Positions 15,296-23,876 of a stretch of 45,725 nt of DNA are shown here, in pieces. The stretch's first letter is position 1; every line of letters begins with the position of its first letter. Position numbers and translations under genes: made by a program. The notes under the pieces were generated by a model. The model did no database searches, was not told where the DNA came from, and was given only the letters and a program-made list of their open reading frames with translations. The DNA is from JAFIHK01 sp041441455 (GTDB lineage: Bacteria; Bacteroidota; Bacteroidia; Bacteroidales; UBA932). The stretch is taken from positions 1 to 45,725 of the forward strand of contig JASDTB010000094.1 of the NCBI GenBank assembly GCA_041441455.1. Direction: 5' to 3'.

Positions 15296-17161
15296 TTAGT
15301 CCATTTTAAATTTCACGGTCCATTTATCTTTATTCTCCCAGTCGGGCTGCTCAGTTTTCACGAATACAAAGTTATCAACGACTAATATATCCATCTCTGT
15401 ACTCATAAAACAACGATAAGCATCGAATGGTGTGCAGACAATCGGTTCTCCTCTCACATTAAAGCTTGTGTTTACTACAAGAGAATAGCCTGTTAGTTTT
15501 TTAAACGCCTCTATAAGTGAATAATAGTGTGGATTTGTCTCTTTATGTACAGTCTGAATACGGGCAGAAAAATCGAGATGTGTTACAGACTGAATATCGC
15601 TGCGCAGGTAATATAATCTCTCCCAAAGACCCATAGATCCATAATTCTCGGGGAGTAATGTGCGTCTCTCCTCTTTTACAGGAGCGACTAAAAGCATATA
15701 AGGAGAGTCAGCGTTGAGATCAAAATATTGATTACAATCTTCTGCCAATACAGATGGTGCAAAAGGTCTGAATCCCTCTCTATATTTTATTTTTAGGTTC
15801 AATTTTTTCTGCATTTCAGGATTTCTTGCGTCTCCAAGAATACTTCTGCTCCCCAACGCTCTTGGACCAAACTCCATCCTTCCATTAAACCATCCAACGA
15901 CATCACCTGCAGCCAACCTCTTTGCCACAAAATCATTTAATTCGTCTCTTAACTGGTATTTAACAGCTACTCCTTTAACCGATTTAATCATCGATGCAAT
16001 CTCCTTTTCGGAGTAATCTGGACCTAAATAAGATCCACGCATCAGATCACTTTTGTCAGTGGCAACCCTTGGTGTCTTGAAATAGATAAAATCAGCGGCA
16101 AGTGCTGCTCCTAATGCACCTCCTGCATCGCCTGCTGCTGGCTGAATATAGATGTTTTTAAATACCTCTCTTTTTAAAAGTTTTCCATTTGCAACACAGT
16201 TTAGCGCAACTCCACCAGCTAAGCAAAGATTTTCGCATCCAGTGATTTCAGCAGCATGTTCTGCCATCTTAATCACTATCTCCTCTGTAACCCTCTGTAT
16301 AGCAAGAGCTAAATTGCAGTGATGTTGTACCAATTCATCTTCGGGCTTTCTGGTTCCAAATCCAAACAGAGCTTTCCAACGCTTTTCATTAATCATTCGC
16401 AGACCTGTAGCATATCTGAAATACTTCTGATTCAACCACACAGATCCATCACTTTTAATATCTACAATCTCCTTTTTAATCAACCTCTCATACTCTTCAG
16501 TCTCCTTTGCATCTGGATTGCCATAAGGGGCAAGACCCATCAATTTGTATTCGCCCGAATTTACAGTAAAGCCTAAAAAATAGGTAAATGCACTATATAA
16601 AAGCCCCACAGAGTGTGGAAAGTGTAACTCTTTTAAAATCTCAATATCAGATCCAGATCCCTTACCAATCGATGCTGTGCACCACTCACCTACCCCGTCA
16701 ATTGTCAAAATTGCAGCCTCTTGATAAGGAGATGCAAAAAAAGCACTTGCTGCATGAGAGAGGTGGTGCTCCGGAAATAGAAATTTGATTTTTGACCTAT
16801 CATAACTTGAGACCTCTTTAAGGCCATCAAGAATCAACTTCTTGAGAAACATCTTTTCGTTTAACCAAACAGGAATAGCCTTTACAAATGATGCCAAACC
16901 TTTTGGCGAAAACGCATAGTAAGTTTCAAGCAATCTTTCGAATTTTAGAAGCGGTTTGTCATAGAAAACAACTGCATCTAATTCGTCGATTGTTAAACCT
17001 GCCTCCTGGAGACAATATTTTACAGCATTTACCGGAAAATCGGGAGTATGCTTTATTCTGGTGAATCTCTCCTCTTGCGCTGCTGCAATTACCTCTCCAT
17101 CAACAACTACAGACGCAGCTGAATCGTGGTAAAACGATGATATTCCTAATATTTTAGCCAT
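15296..17161 (-). CDS. NodU/CmcH/SxtI-family carbamoyltransferase
   Basis: The 621-residue protein matches the carbamoyltransferase family. It has an N-terminal Kae1-like ATPase fold with GISSFYHDSAA and AAQEERFTRIKH, metal-binding HHLSHAASAFF (about 132-142), a GGVALNCVANGK segment, and a C-terminal domain with GRMEFGPRALGSRSILGD. These enzymes transfer a carbamoyl group from carbamoyl-phosphate, via carbamoyl-adenylate, to a hydroxyl of a sugar, antibiotic or alkaloid. The length is typical. It leads the operon with the SGNH-like, DUF5989-type and SxtJ-type genes, and diverges from the patatin gene. A carbamoylated surface glycan is the most likely product, by inference. Confidence 0.92.
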   Translation of the reverse strand: MAKILGISSFYHDSAASVVVDGEVIAAAQEERFTRIKHTPDFPVNAVKYCLQEAGLTIDELDAVVFYDKPLLKFERLLETYYAFSPKGLASFVKAIPVWLNEKMFLKKLILDGLKEVSSYDRSKIKFLFPEHHLSHAASAFFASPYQEAAILTIDGVGEWCTASIGKGSGSDIEILKELHFPHSVGLLYSAFTYFLGFTVNSGEYKLMGLAPYGNPDAKETEEYERLIKKEIVDIKSDGSVWLNQKYFRYATGLRMINEKRWKALFGFGTRKPEDELVQHHCNLALAIQRVTEEIVIKMAEHAAEITGCENLCLAGGVALNCVANGKLLKREVFKNIYIQPAAGDAGGALGAALAADFIYFKTPRVATDKSDLMRGSYLGPDYSEKEIASMIKSVKGVAVKYQLRDELNDFVAKRLAAGDVVGWFNGRMEFGPRALGSRSILGDARNPEMQKKLNLKIKYREGFRPFAPSVLAEDCNQYFDLNADSPYMLLVAPVKEERRTLLPENYGSMGLWERLYYLRSDIQSVTHLDFSARIQTVHKETNPHYYSLIEAFKKLTGYSLVVNTSFNVRGEPIVCTPFDAYRCFMSTEMDILVVDNFVFVKTEQPDWENKDKWTVKFKMD

Positions 17162-17249
17162 TTTTAGACTGATTGAAACTTTTTCATTAACAAATATTTC
17201 GCAAAATAGTGATTTTTTAGAAACATTTTCTATCTCTAACCATTTTGAT

Positions 17250-17257
17250 TATATTTG
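17250..17257 (+). promoter_or_regulatory. -7 promoter box of the patatin gene
   Basis: TATATTTG matches TAnnTTTG and ends 26 nt before the TTG start at 17284. Confidence 0.5.
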
Positions 17258-17283
17258 GCTATTCATAATCAGATAGATATATT

Positions 17284-18285
17284 TTGAAAAAAATCTTATC
17301 AGTTGACGGCGGTGGGATCAGAGGCATCATTCCTGCCAAAATTTTGTCGGAGTTAGAGAACCTCGACCAGTTAAGACACAACAACACCAATTTAAGACTA
17401 ACAGATAGGTTCGACCTGTTTGCTGGAACATCAACCGGAGGTCTGCTCACTTCTCTCTATCTTCTCCCCGACAAAGAAGATAAGACAAAGGCTAGATATA
17501 CTGCTCAGGAGGTTTTTGAATTTTATAAAGAGTTTGGCCCAAAGATCTTTCGTCTGACACCTCTTCAAATCATAAAGAGTGGAGGAGGCATTTTCCGTAG
17601 CAGATATGATGAGAATGTCCTATACGAGTTTGCTAAAAGGCTGATGGGAGAGACTTATGTTTCGGAAGTTCTCAAAGACTGTCTGATAACATCTTACGAT
17701 ATGAGCAGCAGAAAGGCACTGCTTTTTTCGCGCTACTCCTGCGGCAAATACGGTGATGGGGCCGATTATAAGATGTATGACATTGCCCGTTCCACATCTG
17801 CAGCTCCAACCTATTTCGCACCTTCATATATTAAGGCAAAAGACGATACGTCTCGCCATCTTGTAGATGGTGGCATTTACGCAAACAACCCTTCGATGTG
17901 CGCTATTGTGGAGTCGATGAAGCTTTGGCCCGAAGAACCATTTGAAAAGCTGATGATGGTTTCGGCAGGAACAGGAAAAGTTGAAAAGCCATATTTTTAC
18001 GAACAGACAAGGAGGTTTGGATATCTTGGGTGGTTAGTGCCAATCATCGATATTTTAATGTCTTCGGTATCGGAAACAGTTGATTATCAAACTCGACAAA
18101 TTTTCGCACTCTCGAATAACAGCCATAGTTATTTTAGGATTGAGCCTCTTCTTACTGGTTGTGACACCAGGATGGATAATGCTTCAAAGAAGAACATGGT
18201 TGCCCTCGAAACTGCAGCTCAAAGTTACCTCGACCACAACTTTCATGTACTAGAAAGCATTGTTGAAAACTTCACCAAAGCCTGA
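17284..18285 (+). CDS. Patatin-like phospholipase
   Basis: The 333-residue protein shows the patatin elements: the oxyanion loop DGGGIRGIIPA (8-18), the nucleophile elbow GTSTG (48-52, Ser50), and the catalytic Asp195 in DGGIYANNP. It is a lipid acyl hydrolase. The start is TTG: the frame has a stop at 17266-17268 and no ATG in between, and the first residues MKKILSVDGGG are where the family begins. It diverges from the carbamoyltransferase. No cyclic-nucleotide synthase (CBASS partner) is adjacent, so I treat it as a stand-alone lipase. Confidence 0.88.
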   Translation: MKKILSVDGGGIRGIIPAKILSELENLDQLRHNNTNLRLTDRFDLFAGTSTGGLLTSLYLLPDKEDKTKARYTAQEVFEFYKEFGPKIFRLTPLQIIKSGGGIFRSRYDENVLYEFAKRLMGETYVSEVLKDCLITSYDMSSRKALLFSRYSCGKYGDGADYKMYDIARSTSAAPTYFAPSYIKAKDDTSRHLVDGGIYANNPSMCAIVESMKLWPEEPFEKLMMVSAGTGKVEKPYFYEQTRRFGYLGWLVPIIDILMSSVSETVDYQTRQIFALSNNSHSYFRIEPLLTGCDTRMDNASKKNMVALETAAQSYLDHNFHVLESIVENFTKA

Positions 18286-18303
18286 TTTTATTGTATATTT
18301 ATA

Positions 18304-18311
18304 TATCTTTG
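18304..18311 (+). promoter_or_regulatory. -7 promoter box of the HAD gene
   Basis: TATCTTTG ends 18 nt before the ATG at 18330. Its position supports that ATG over earlier in-frame codons. Confidence 0.6.
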
Positions 18312-18329
18312 CAGACAAATATTTATCTA

Positions 18330-18746
18330 ATGGTTATTGCAATTGATTTTGACGGAACGATAGTAAGACACAAATATCCTGAGATTGGAGAGGAGATTCC
18401 TTTTGCTATTGAAACTCTAAAACTTATACAATCGGAGCTAAAACACACATTGATCCTATGGACTGTAAGAGAGGGCGAACTTCTCGATGCAGCTGTTGAG
18501 TTTTGCAGAGTCAGAGGTTTAGAATTCTATGCAGTAAATCAAAATCACCCCGACCAATCGACAGTTGTCTACCCTAGAAAACTTATGGCAGATATGTTCA
18601 TCGATGATAGAAATTTTGGAGGTCTTCCTGATTGGGGCTTTATTTACAATTGTCTGAAAGAGAGTCCACAAAGATGTCTCTCCCCATCAATATTCCAAAA
18701 GTCTGTAATTGAGCAGCCATCTAAGAAAAAGAGACTGTTCTGGTAA
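18330..18746 (+). CDS. BT_0820-type HAD-superfamily protein
   Basis: The 138-residue protein begins MVIAIDFDGTIVRHKYPEIG, with the HAD nucleophile motif DFDGT, and later carries TVREGELLDAAVEFCR and MFIDDRNFGG, where the acidic pair of HAD motif IV is present. The small size and sequence match the Bacteroides BT_0820 type, whose substrate is unknown. A longer frame from 18291 exists, but the promoter box at 18304-18311 lies inside it, so I use the ATG at 18330. It precedes the rml genes, which have their own promoter. Confidence 0.82.
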   Translation: MVIAIDFDGTIVRHKYPEIGEEIPFAIETLKLIQSELKHTLILWTVREGELLDAAVEFCRVRGLEFYAVNQNHPDQSTVVYPRKLMADMFIDDRNFGGLPDWGFIYNCLKESPQRCLSPSIFQKSVIEQPSKKKRLFW

Positions 18747-18758
18747 CGAATTTATTAC

Positions 18759-18766
18759 TATATTTG
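18759..18766 (+). promoter_or_regulatory. -7 promoter box of the rml operon
   Basis: TATATTTG lies only 6 nt before the first ATG (18773) but 18 nt before the second (18785). The other boxes near here sit 17-18 nt before their starts, so this one favours 18785. Confidence 0.6.
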
Positions 18767-18784
18767 TAATAAATGACTGCAACT

Positions 18785-19663
18785 ATGAAAGGAATTGTTC
18801 TGGCAGGCGGGTCAGGAACTCGTCTTTACCCAATTACTAAAGGGGTATCTAAACAACTGCTCCCGATCTACGACAAACCAATGGTTTATTATCCTGTTTC
18901 GGTTCTAATGCTTGCCGGAATAAGAGAGATTCTGATTATCTCAACTCCTCAGGATCTTCCTGGTTTTAAGAGACTACTTGGAGACGGTAGTGACTATGGA
19001 GTTAAATTTGAATATGCAGAACAACCCTCTCCGGATGGTCTGGCACAAGCGTTTATCATTGGAGAGAAGTTTATTGGCAATGATTCTGCCTGTCTTGTTC
19101 TTGGTGATAATATCTTTTATGGACAATCTTTCACTGCGATGTTAAAGCAGGCGGTCGAAGATGCTGAGCAAAACGCGTTGGCAACAGTTTTCGGTTATTA
19201 TGTAAATGATCCAGAAAGATATGGTGTCGCTGAATTTGATGCCAACGGAAAAGTATTAAGTATCGAAGAGAAACCTAAAGAGCCAAAATCTAACTATGCT
19301 GTTGTTGGTCTCTATTTTTACCCCAATAAAGTAGTTAATGTAGCTAAAACAATTAAACCTTCGGCAAGAGGCGAACTTGAAATCACAACTGTAAATCAGA
19401 TGTTTTTGAAAGACGAAGAACTTAAAGTTCAACTTCTTGGCAGAGGATTTGCCTGGTTAGACACTGGCACTCATGACTCTCTCTCCGAAGCATCCACATT
19501 TGTTGAGGTAATTGAAAAGAGACAAGGTCTTAAAGTTGCCTGCCTAGAGGAGATCGCCTTTAGAAATGGATGGATCAGTGCAGAGAAACTTGTGGAGCTA
19601 GCTGCACCAATGATTAAAAACCAATATGGTCAATATCTTTTATCCTTAAAAGATAGAATCTGA
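18785..19663 (+). CDS. rfbA: Glucose-1-phosphate thymidylyltransferase
   Basis: The protein of about 292 residues begins MKGIVLAGGSGTRLYP, the standard RmlA start with its nucleotide-binding loop, followed by the KQLLPIYDKPMVYYP segment. It makes dTDP-glucose from dTTP and glucose-1-phosphate, the first step to dTDP-L-rhamnose. An in-frame ATG at 18773 would add four residues (MTAT), but it lies at the expected transcription start of the -7 box, so 18785 is preferred. It leads the operon rfbA-rfbC-rfbD-rfbB-wlbA, and the next gene follows after 2 bp. Confidence 0.96.
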   Translation: MKGIVLAGGSGTRLYPITKGVSKQLLPIYDKPMVYYPVSVLMLAGIREILIISTPQDLPGFKRLLGDGSDYGVKFEYAEQPSPDGLAQAFIIGEKFIGNDSACLVLGDNIFYGQSFTAMLKQAVEDAEQNALATVFGYYVNDPERYGVAEFDANGKVLSIEEKPKEPKSNYAVVGLYFYPNKVVNVAKTIKPSARGELEITTVNQMFLKDEELKVQLLGRGFAWLDTGTHDSLSEASTFVEVIEKRQGLKVACLEEIAFRNGWISAEKLVELAAPMIKNQYGQYLLSLKDRI

Positions 19664-19665
19664 TT

Positions 19666-20238
19666 ATGAATATAATACCAACTAACATTCCTGATATTCT
19701 CATTATTGAGCCTAAGGTATTCGGCGACTCTAGAGGATATTTCATGGAGACCTTTTCGTTATCTTTTTTTGAGCACTGTGTTTGCAATACTAAGTTTATT
19801 CAAGACAACGAATCGAAATCAGTTTACGGAGTTTTAAGAGGTCTGCACTACCAATTGCCTCCAAAATCGCAGTCGAAACTCGTAAGAGTGGTACACGGAG
19901 AGGTTCTTGATGTTGCTGTGGACATTCGTAAAGGCTCCCCTACTTTTGGACAACATGTCTCATGCATCTTGTCTGCAGAAAACAAGCGACAACTATTTAT
20001 TCCAAGAGGATTTGCTCATGGCTTTGCCGTTTTGAGTAAAGAGGCGGTATTTCAATATAAGTGCGATAATTACTACTCTCCTACCGATGAGGGAGCAATC
20101 TTATGGAGCGATCCTGCTCTTGCTATTGATTGGAAAATCCCAGCAGACGATATAATTCTTTCGGATAAAGACAGGAACCATCCTCTACTAAAGGATGCCA
20201 AACTATTCGATTACAATCAAGATCTTTATAAACTTTAA
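19666..20238 (+). CDS. rfbC: dTDP-4-dehydrorhamnose 3,5-epimerase
   Basis: The 190-residue protein has the RmlC cupin pattern, with DSRGYFMETF near the start, RGLHYQLPP (about 61-69), LVRVVHGEVLDVAVDIRKGS and IPRGFAHGF. It converts dTDP-4-keto-6-deoxyglucose to dTDP-4-keto-L-rhamnose. The length is normal. It is 2 bp after rfbA and 11 bp before rfbD. Confidence 0.96.
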   Translation: MNIIPTNIPDILIIEPKVFGDSRGYFMETFSLSFFEHCVCNTKFIQDNESKSVYGVLRGLHYQLPPKSQSKLVRVVHGEVLDVAVDIRKGSPTFGQHVSCILSAENKRQLFIPRGFAHGFAVLSKEAVFQYKCDNYYSPTDEGAILWSDPALAIDWKIPADDIILSDKDRNHPLLKDAKLFDYNQDLYKL

Positions 20239-20249
20239 CATCTTCGAGC

Positions 20250-21137
20250 ATGGCAGAGATTCTGATTACCGGAGCCAATGGGCAGCTTGGAAACGAACTC
20301 CGCAGAGCAGGGTTCGGGGGCAGTTTTAATGTCCGATATACCGATGCAGATCAACTAGATATTACAGACAAAGATGCAGTTACATCTTTTTTGGCTGAAA
20401 ACAAAGTTGACTATATCATAAATTGTGCAGCTTATACTGCGGTAGATAATGCCGAAGACAATATTGAGGCAGCATATAATGTTAATTCAGATGCTCCCAG
20501 AATCTTAGCGGAGGCTGCATTTGACAGTGGAGCACTGCTGATTCATGTCTCAACAGACTATGTCTTCAACGGGACAGGGCCAAGACCATATTCAGAATCG
20601 GACTATCCAGATCCACTTGGGATATACGGAAAGTCTAAATTGGCTGGAGAGAGGGCGATTGAAAAATCTGGGTGCGACTTTGTCATAATTCGAACTGCAT
20701 GGTTATACTCAGAGTTTGGAAACAATTTCGTAAAGACAATTTTAAAATATTCGGCAGAGAGGGAGAATCTCAATGTCGTATTCGACCAAACAGGAACTCC
20801 AACTTATGCTGCTGATTTGGCTGATCTAATAATTAAGATTGTAGATGGGATGGAGAGTGGCTCCTACTCTCGCGAAGAGCACTGCGGACTCTACCACTAT
20901 ACTAACGAAGGCGTCTGCTCTTGGTTCGATTTTGCTAGGGAGATTGTCAAATTATCTGGAAGATCGACTTGCAAAGTCTCTCCTGTGACTTCGGAAATGT
21001 ATCCAGTTAAAGCTCCAAGACCAGCCTATTCGGTTTTGGACAAATCAAAGACAAGAGAGAAGTTTGGAGTTGAAATTCCATACTGGAGAGAGTCTCTCAA
21101 AAAATGTATAAATAGATTAACAGCAATAACAAATTAA
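20250..21137 (+). CDS. rfbD: dTDP-4-dehydrorhamnose reductase
   Basis: The 295-residue protein is an SDR enzyme with ILITGANGQLGNELRR for NAD(P) binding, STDYVFNG, and the catalytic YGKSK motif. It completes dTDP-L-rhamnose by reducing the 4-keto group. The C-terminal PVKAPRPAYSVLDKSK segment is also typical. It is third in the operon. Confidence 0.96.
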   Translation: MAEILITGANGQLGNELRRAGFGGSFNVRYTDADQLDITDKDAVTSFLAENKVDYIINCAAYTAVDNAEDNIEAAYNVNSDAPRILAEAAFDSGALLIHVSTDYVFNGTGPRPYSESDYPDPLGIYGKSKLAGERAIEKSGCDFVIIRTAWLYSEFGNNFVKTILKYSAERENLNVVFDQTGTPTYAADLADLIIKIVDGMESGSYSREEHCGLYHYTNEGVCSWFDFAREIVKLSGRSTCKVSPVTSEMYPVKAPRPAYSVLDKSKTREKFGVEIPYWRESLKKCINRLTAITN

Positions 21138-21149
21138 TTCGAACAGATC

Positions 21150-22222
21150 ATGAAGAATATACTTATTACTGGTGGTGCAGGATTTATTGGTTCGCACTTG
21201 GTGAGATTGATGGTAAACAAATACCCTCATTACAATATCTTCAATTTAGATAAACTTACCTACGCTGGCAACTTGGCTAATCTTAAGGATGTGGAGAGTA
21301 AGCCTAATTATAAGTTCATCAAAGCAGACATTTGCGATTTCGAATTAATGCTGTCGGTGATGAGAGATAATCAGATAGATGGCGTCATTCACTTAGCGGC
21401 TGAATCGCATGTAGATAGATCGATTAAAGATCCATTTTCATTTGCTCAGACAAACGTAATGGGCACATTGGCATTATTGCAAGCTGCTAAAATCTATTGG
21501 GGAGAGAACGGAGGATTCGAAGGAAAACTATTCTATCATGTCTCTACAGATGAGGTCTATGGATCATTAGAAAATGATGGCTCGTTCTTTACTGAGCAGA
21601 CAAAATATGACCCACACTCACCATATTCTGCATCTAAAGCATCAAGCGACCACTTCGTGAGAGCATACCACGACACTTATGGTCTTCCAGTAAAGATATC
21701 TAACTGTTCAAATAATTATGGAAGTTTTCAATTTCCTGAGAAATTAATTCCGCTCTTTATCAATAATATTCGTCATAACAAGCCTTTACCAGTGTATGGA
21801 AAGGGAGAGAATGTTAGAGATNNNNNNNNNNGCTCTTTGTTGAAGACCACGCTTCTGCTATTGATTTGATTTTCCATCAAGGCAAAGTAGGTGACACTTA
21901 CAATATTGGAGGATTTAATGAGTGGAAAAACATCGACCTGATTAAAGTTCTGATTAAAGTGACCGACAAGGCTCTTGGAAGAGAGGCTGGAACTTCGGAA
22001 AAATTAATTACATATGTAACAGACAGAGCTGGTCACGACCTACGATATGCAATTGACTCCTCAAAACTAAACAAAGAGCTTGGATGGGAACCTTCGCTAC
22101 AATTCGAAGAGGGTATAGAGAAGACTGTTAAATGGTATCTTGAGAATCAAGAGTGGCTAGACAATGTCACTTCGGGAGATTATCAAAGATATTATGAAGA
22201 GATGTATAAAAACCAGAAATAA
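21150..22222 (+). CDS. rfbB: dTDP-glucose 4,6-dehydratase (split by an assembly gap)
   Basis: The N-terminal part has ILITGGAGFIGSH, STDEVYGS and the YSASK catalytic motif. The second part continues with LFVEDHASAIDLIF and YNIGG, to a normal C-terminus. A run of 10 N (21822-21831) separates the halves and shifts the frame, but this is an assembly artefact. The family motif VRDWLxVEDH can be restored if the true gap is about 2 bp, because the codon for the missing Trp needs only TG before the G at 21832. I therefore annotate one intact gene of about 355 residues. The reaction makes dTDP-4-keto-6-deoxyglucose. Confidence 0.9.
21822..21831. other. 10-N assembly gap inside rfbB
   Basis: Ten undefined bases split the rfbB frame. 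The length is a scaffold placeholder. Protein-level continuity suggests that only about 2 bp are missing. Confidence 0.95.
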
Positions 22223-22227
22223 TAAAA

Positions 22228-23181
22228 ATGAAGAATTTTGCACTGATGGGTGCCGCCGGCTACATTGCTCCAAGACACCTCAAAGCCATCAAAGATACCG
22301 GAAACACCCTTACAGCCGCGTACGATGTATTCGACAGCGTGGGCATAATGGACTCATTTTTTCCTGATTGCTCATTTTTCACAGAGTTCGAACTTTTCGA
22401 CAGACATCTGTCTAAAAATAAAAACACCGATTTTGTCTCTGTCTGCACACCAAACTACTTGCATGACGCACACATTAGATATGGTCTCCGCCTTGGAGCT
22501 GATGTGATTTGTGAGAAGCCTCTAGTACTAAATCCATGGAATGTTGACGCGCTAGAGCAAATTGAAAAAGAGACTGGTAAAAGAGTTTTTAATATTCTAC
22601 AGCTCAGACTTCACGATGCTATTATCGATCTAAAGAGAGAGGTTGAGGCTTCGCCAAAAGAGAAAGTTTTCGATGTTGATCTTACCTATATCACCTCTAG
22701 AGGTAATTGGTATTATACAAGCTGGAAAGGTGATTCGCGCAAAAGTGGCGGAGTTGCAACAAATATTGGCGTTCACTTTTACGACATGCTCTCTTGGGTC
22801 TTTGGTGCGGTGAAAGCAAACAGAGTCCACGTAATGTCGCACGACAGAGTTGCTGGTTATCTTGAGTTTGAAAAGGCTCGTGTAAGATATTTTTTAAGTA
22901 TCAATTTCGACACTCTTCCTACTGATGTTAAAGCTACTGGCAAGAGAACATTCCGCTCACTGACAATGGAGGGTAGAGAGATCGAGTTTTCGGATGGATT
23001 TACAGAACTGCATACTAACTCCTACAAGAAGATTCTTGCAGGAGAGGGATTTGGACTAAGTGAAGCGAAAAATTGTATTAGTATCGTTCACGATATCAGA
23101 CACTCTCAACCACTAGGATTGAATGGTGATTACCATCCATTTGCAGCATTAGAAAAATCGTCTCATCCATTTGGATGGTAA
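22228..23181 (+). CDS. wlbA: UDP-N-acetylglucosaminuronate 3-dehydrogenase (WlbA/WbpB type)
   Basis: The 317-residue protein is a Gfo/Idh/MocA oxidoreductase, starting MKNFALMGAAGYIAPRHLKA with the NAD-binding loop, then VICEKPL (the conserved EKP) and TNIGVHFYDML. As I recall it, the N-terminus and the segment DLTYITSRGNWY closely match Bordetella WlbA. That enzyme oxidises UDP-GlcNAcA at C3 towards 2,3-diamino-2,3-dideoxy uronic acids. Its usual partners (aminotransferase WlbC, acetyltransferase WlbB) are not in the window. It is the last gene of the rml operon, 5 bp after rfbB. Confidence 0.88.
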   Translation: MKNFALMGAAGYIAPRHLKAIKDTGNTLTAAYDVFDSVGIMDSFFPDCSFFTEFELFDRHLSKNKNTDFVSVCTPNYLHDAHIRYGLRLGADVICEKPLVLNPWNVDALEQIEKETGKRVFNILQLRLHDAIIDLKREVEASPKEKVFDVDLTYITSRGNWYYTSWKGDSRKSGGVATNIGVHFYDMLSWVFGAVKANRVHVMSHDRVAGYLEFEKARVRYFLSINFDTLPTDVKATGKRTFRSLTMEGREIEFSDGFTELHTNSYKKILAGEGFGLSEAKNCISIVHDIRHSQPLGLNGDYHPFAALEKSSHPFGW

Positions 23182-23205
23182 CAAGGTTTTTCCTTTAATA
23201 ATAAC

Positions 23206-23775
23206 CTATTTATTAGACCGTTTATATTGAAAATTGTGCCAGCGTTCCTCTGTGATTCCGGCACGATACAGGTCGTAGCGCGCCATTACGAAGAGAAGGT
23301 CGGATAGACGGTTGAAGTATTGAAGAATCTCTGGGGTTACAGGGTCTATCTTATTTAGAGTGCAAAGTCTTCTTTCACACTCTCTTGCAGAGGTACGAGC
23401 AAGATGTAGATATGATGAGACCACTGTTCCTCCAGGCAGAAGGAAGTGGCTATTCTCTCCCATGGCAGCTGTAAGGTCGTCGATCATCTCTTCTAGTTGC
23501 ACGACCAATGTCTCATCTAATTTATTTGGATTTCCAACTCGTTTATCGGAAGGAGTTGCTATATGCGACATTACACTCATTAAGTTCTTTTGAATCGTAT
23601 AGAGCAGAGGTTGCCACTCGTGCTCAGCTGGCATGTGCGCCCTGACGATTCCCAGAATAGAGTTGAACTCGTCAACACAACCATTAGCCTCAACTCTTAT
23701 GTTATCCTTATCTACTCGCTCTCCGCCAAAGATCGAAGTCCTTCCTTTATCTCCACCTTTCGTATATATCTTCAT
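23206..23775 (-). CDS. pduO: PduO-type cob(I)alamin adenosyltransferase
   Basis: The 189-residue protein matches the PduO family, with YTKGGDKGRTSIFGG at the start (ATP-binding), EANGCVDEFNSILG, and the helical segment ARTSARECERRL with FNRLSDLLFVMARY. It transfers the adenosyl group of ATP to the reduced cobalt of corrinoids, giving coenzyme B12. It follows cbiA on the same strand after 101 bp that hold a 17-bp direct repeat. It converges with wlbA. Confidence 0.95.
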   Translation of the reverse strand: MKIYTKGGDKGRTSIFGGERVDKDNIRVEANGCVDEFNSILGIVRAHMPAEHEWQPLLYTIQKNLMSVMSHIATPSDKRVGNPNKLDETLVVQLEEMIDDLTAAMGENSHFLLPGGTVVSSYLHLARTSARECERRLCTLNKIDPVTPEILQYFNRLSDLLFVMARYDLYRAGITEERWHNFQYKRSNK

Positions 23776-23805
23776 TTTAATGATTTTTTATAATTCTAAA
23801 TGACA

Positions 23806-23843
23806 TTTCAAAACCTATATTGCTTGTTTCAAAACCTATATTG
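23806..23843 (-). repeat. Paired 17-bp direct repeat upstream of the adenosyltransferase
   Basis: On the minus strand CAATATAGGTTTTGAAA occurs twice (23806-23822 and 23827-23843) with a 21-bp period, two helical turns, in the short cbiA-pduO gap. It could be a double operator or a duplicated promoter-like segment. Confidence 0.6.
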
Positions 23844-23876
23844 TTTTTTTAAAAATATATTTCGTTAATAGTTAAG

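Noticed and set aside
17284..18285. Patatin as CapV effector of a CBASS system
   Set aside because: No cGAS/DncV-like nucleotidyltransferase or other CBASS gene is adjacent; the neighbours are metabolic.
18773..18784. ATG at 18773 as start of rfbA
   Set aside because: It lies 6 nt after the -7 box, at about the transcription start, and the family starts at MKGI (18785).
21822..21831. rfbB as a frameshifted pseudogene
   Set aside because: The break coincides with an N-run placeholder, and both halves continue the same protein.
23182..23205. Terminator between wlbA and the adenosyltransferase
   Set aside because: Only a 5-bp AGGTT/AACCT pairing with a long loop is visible, too weak to call.
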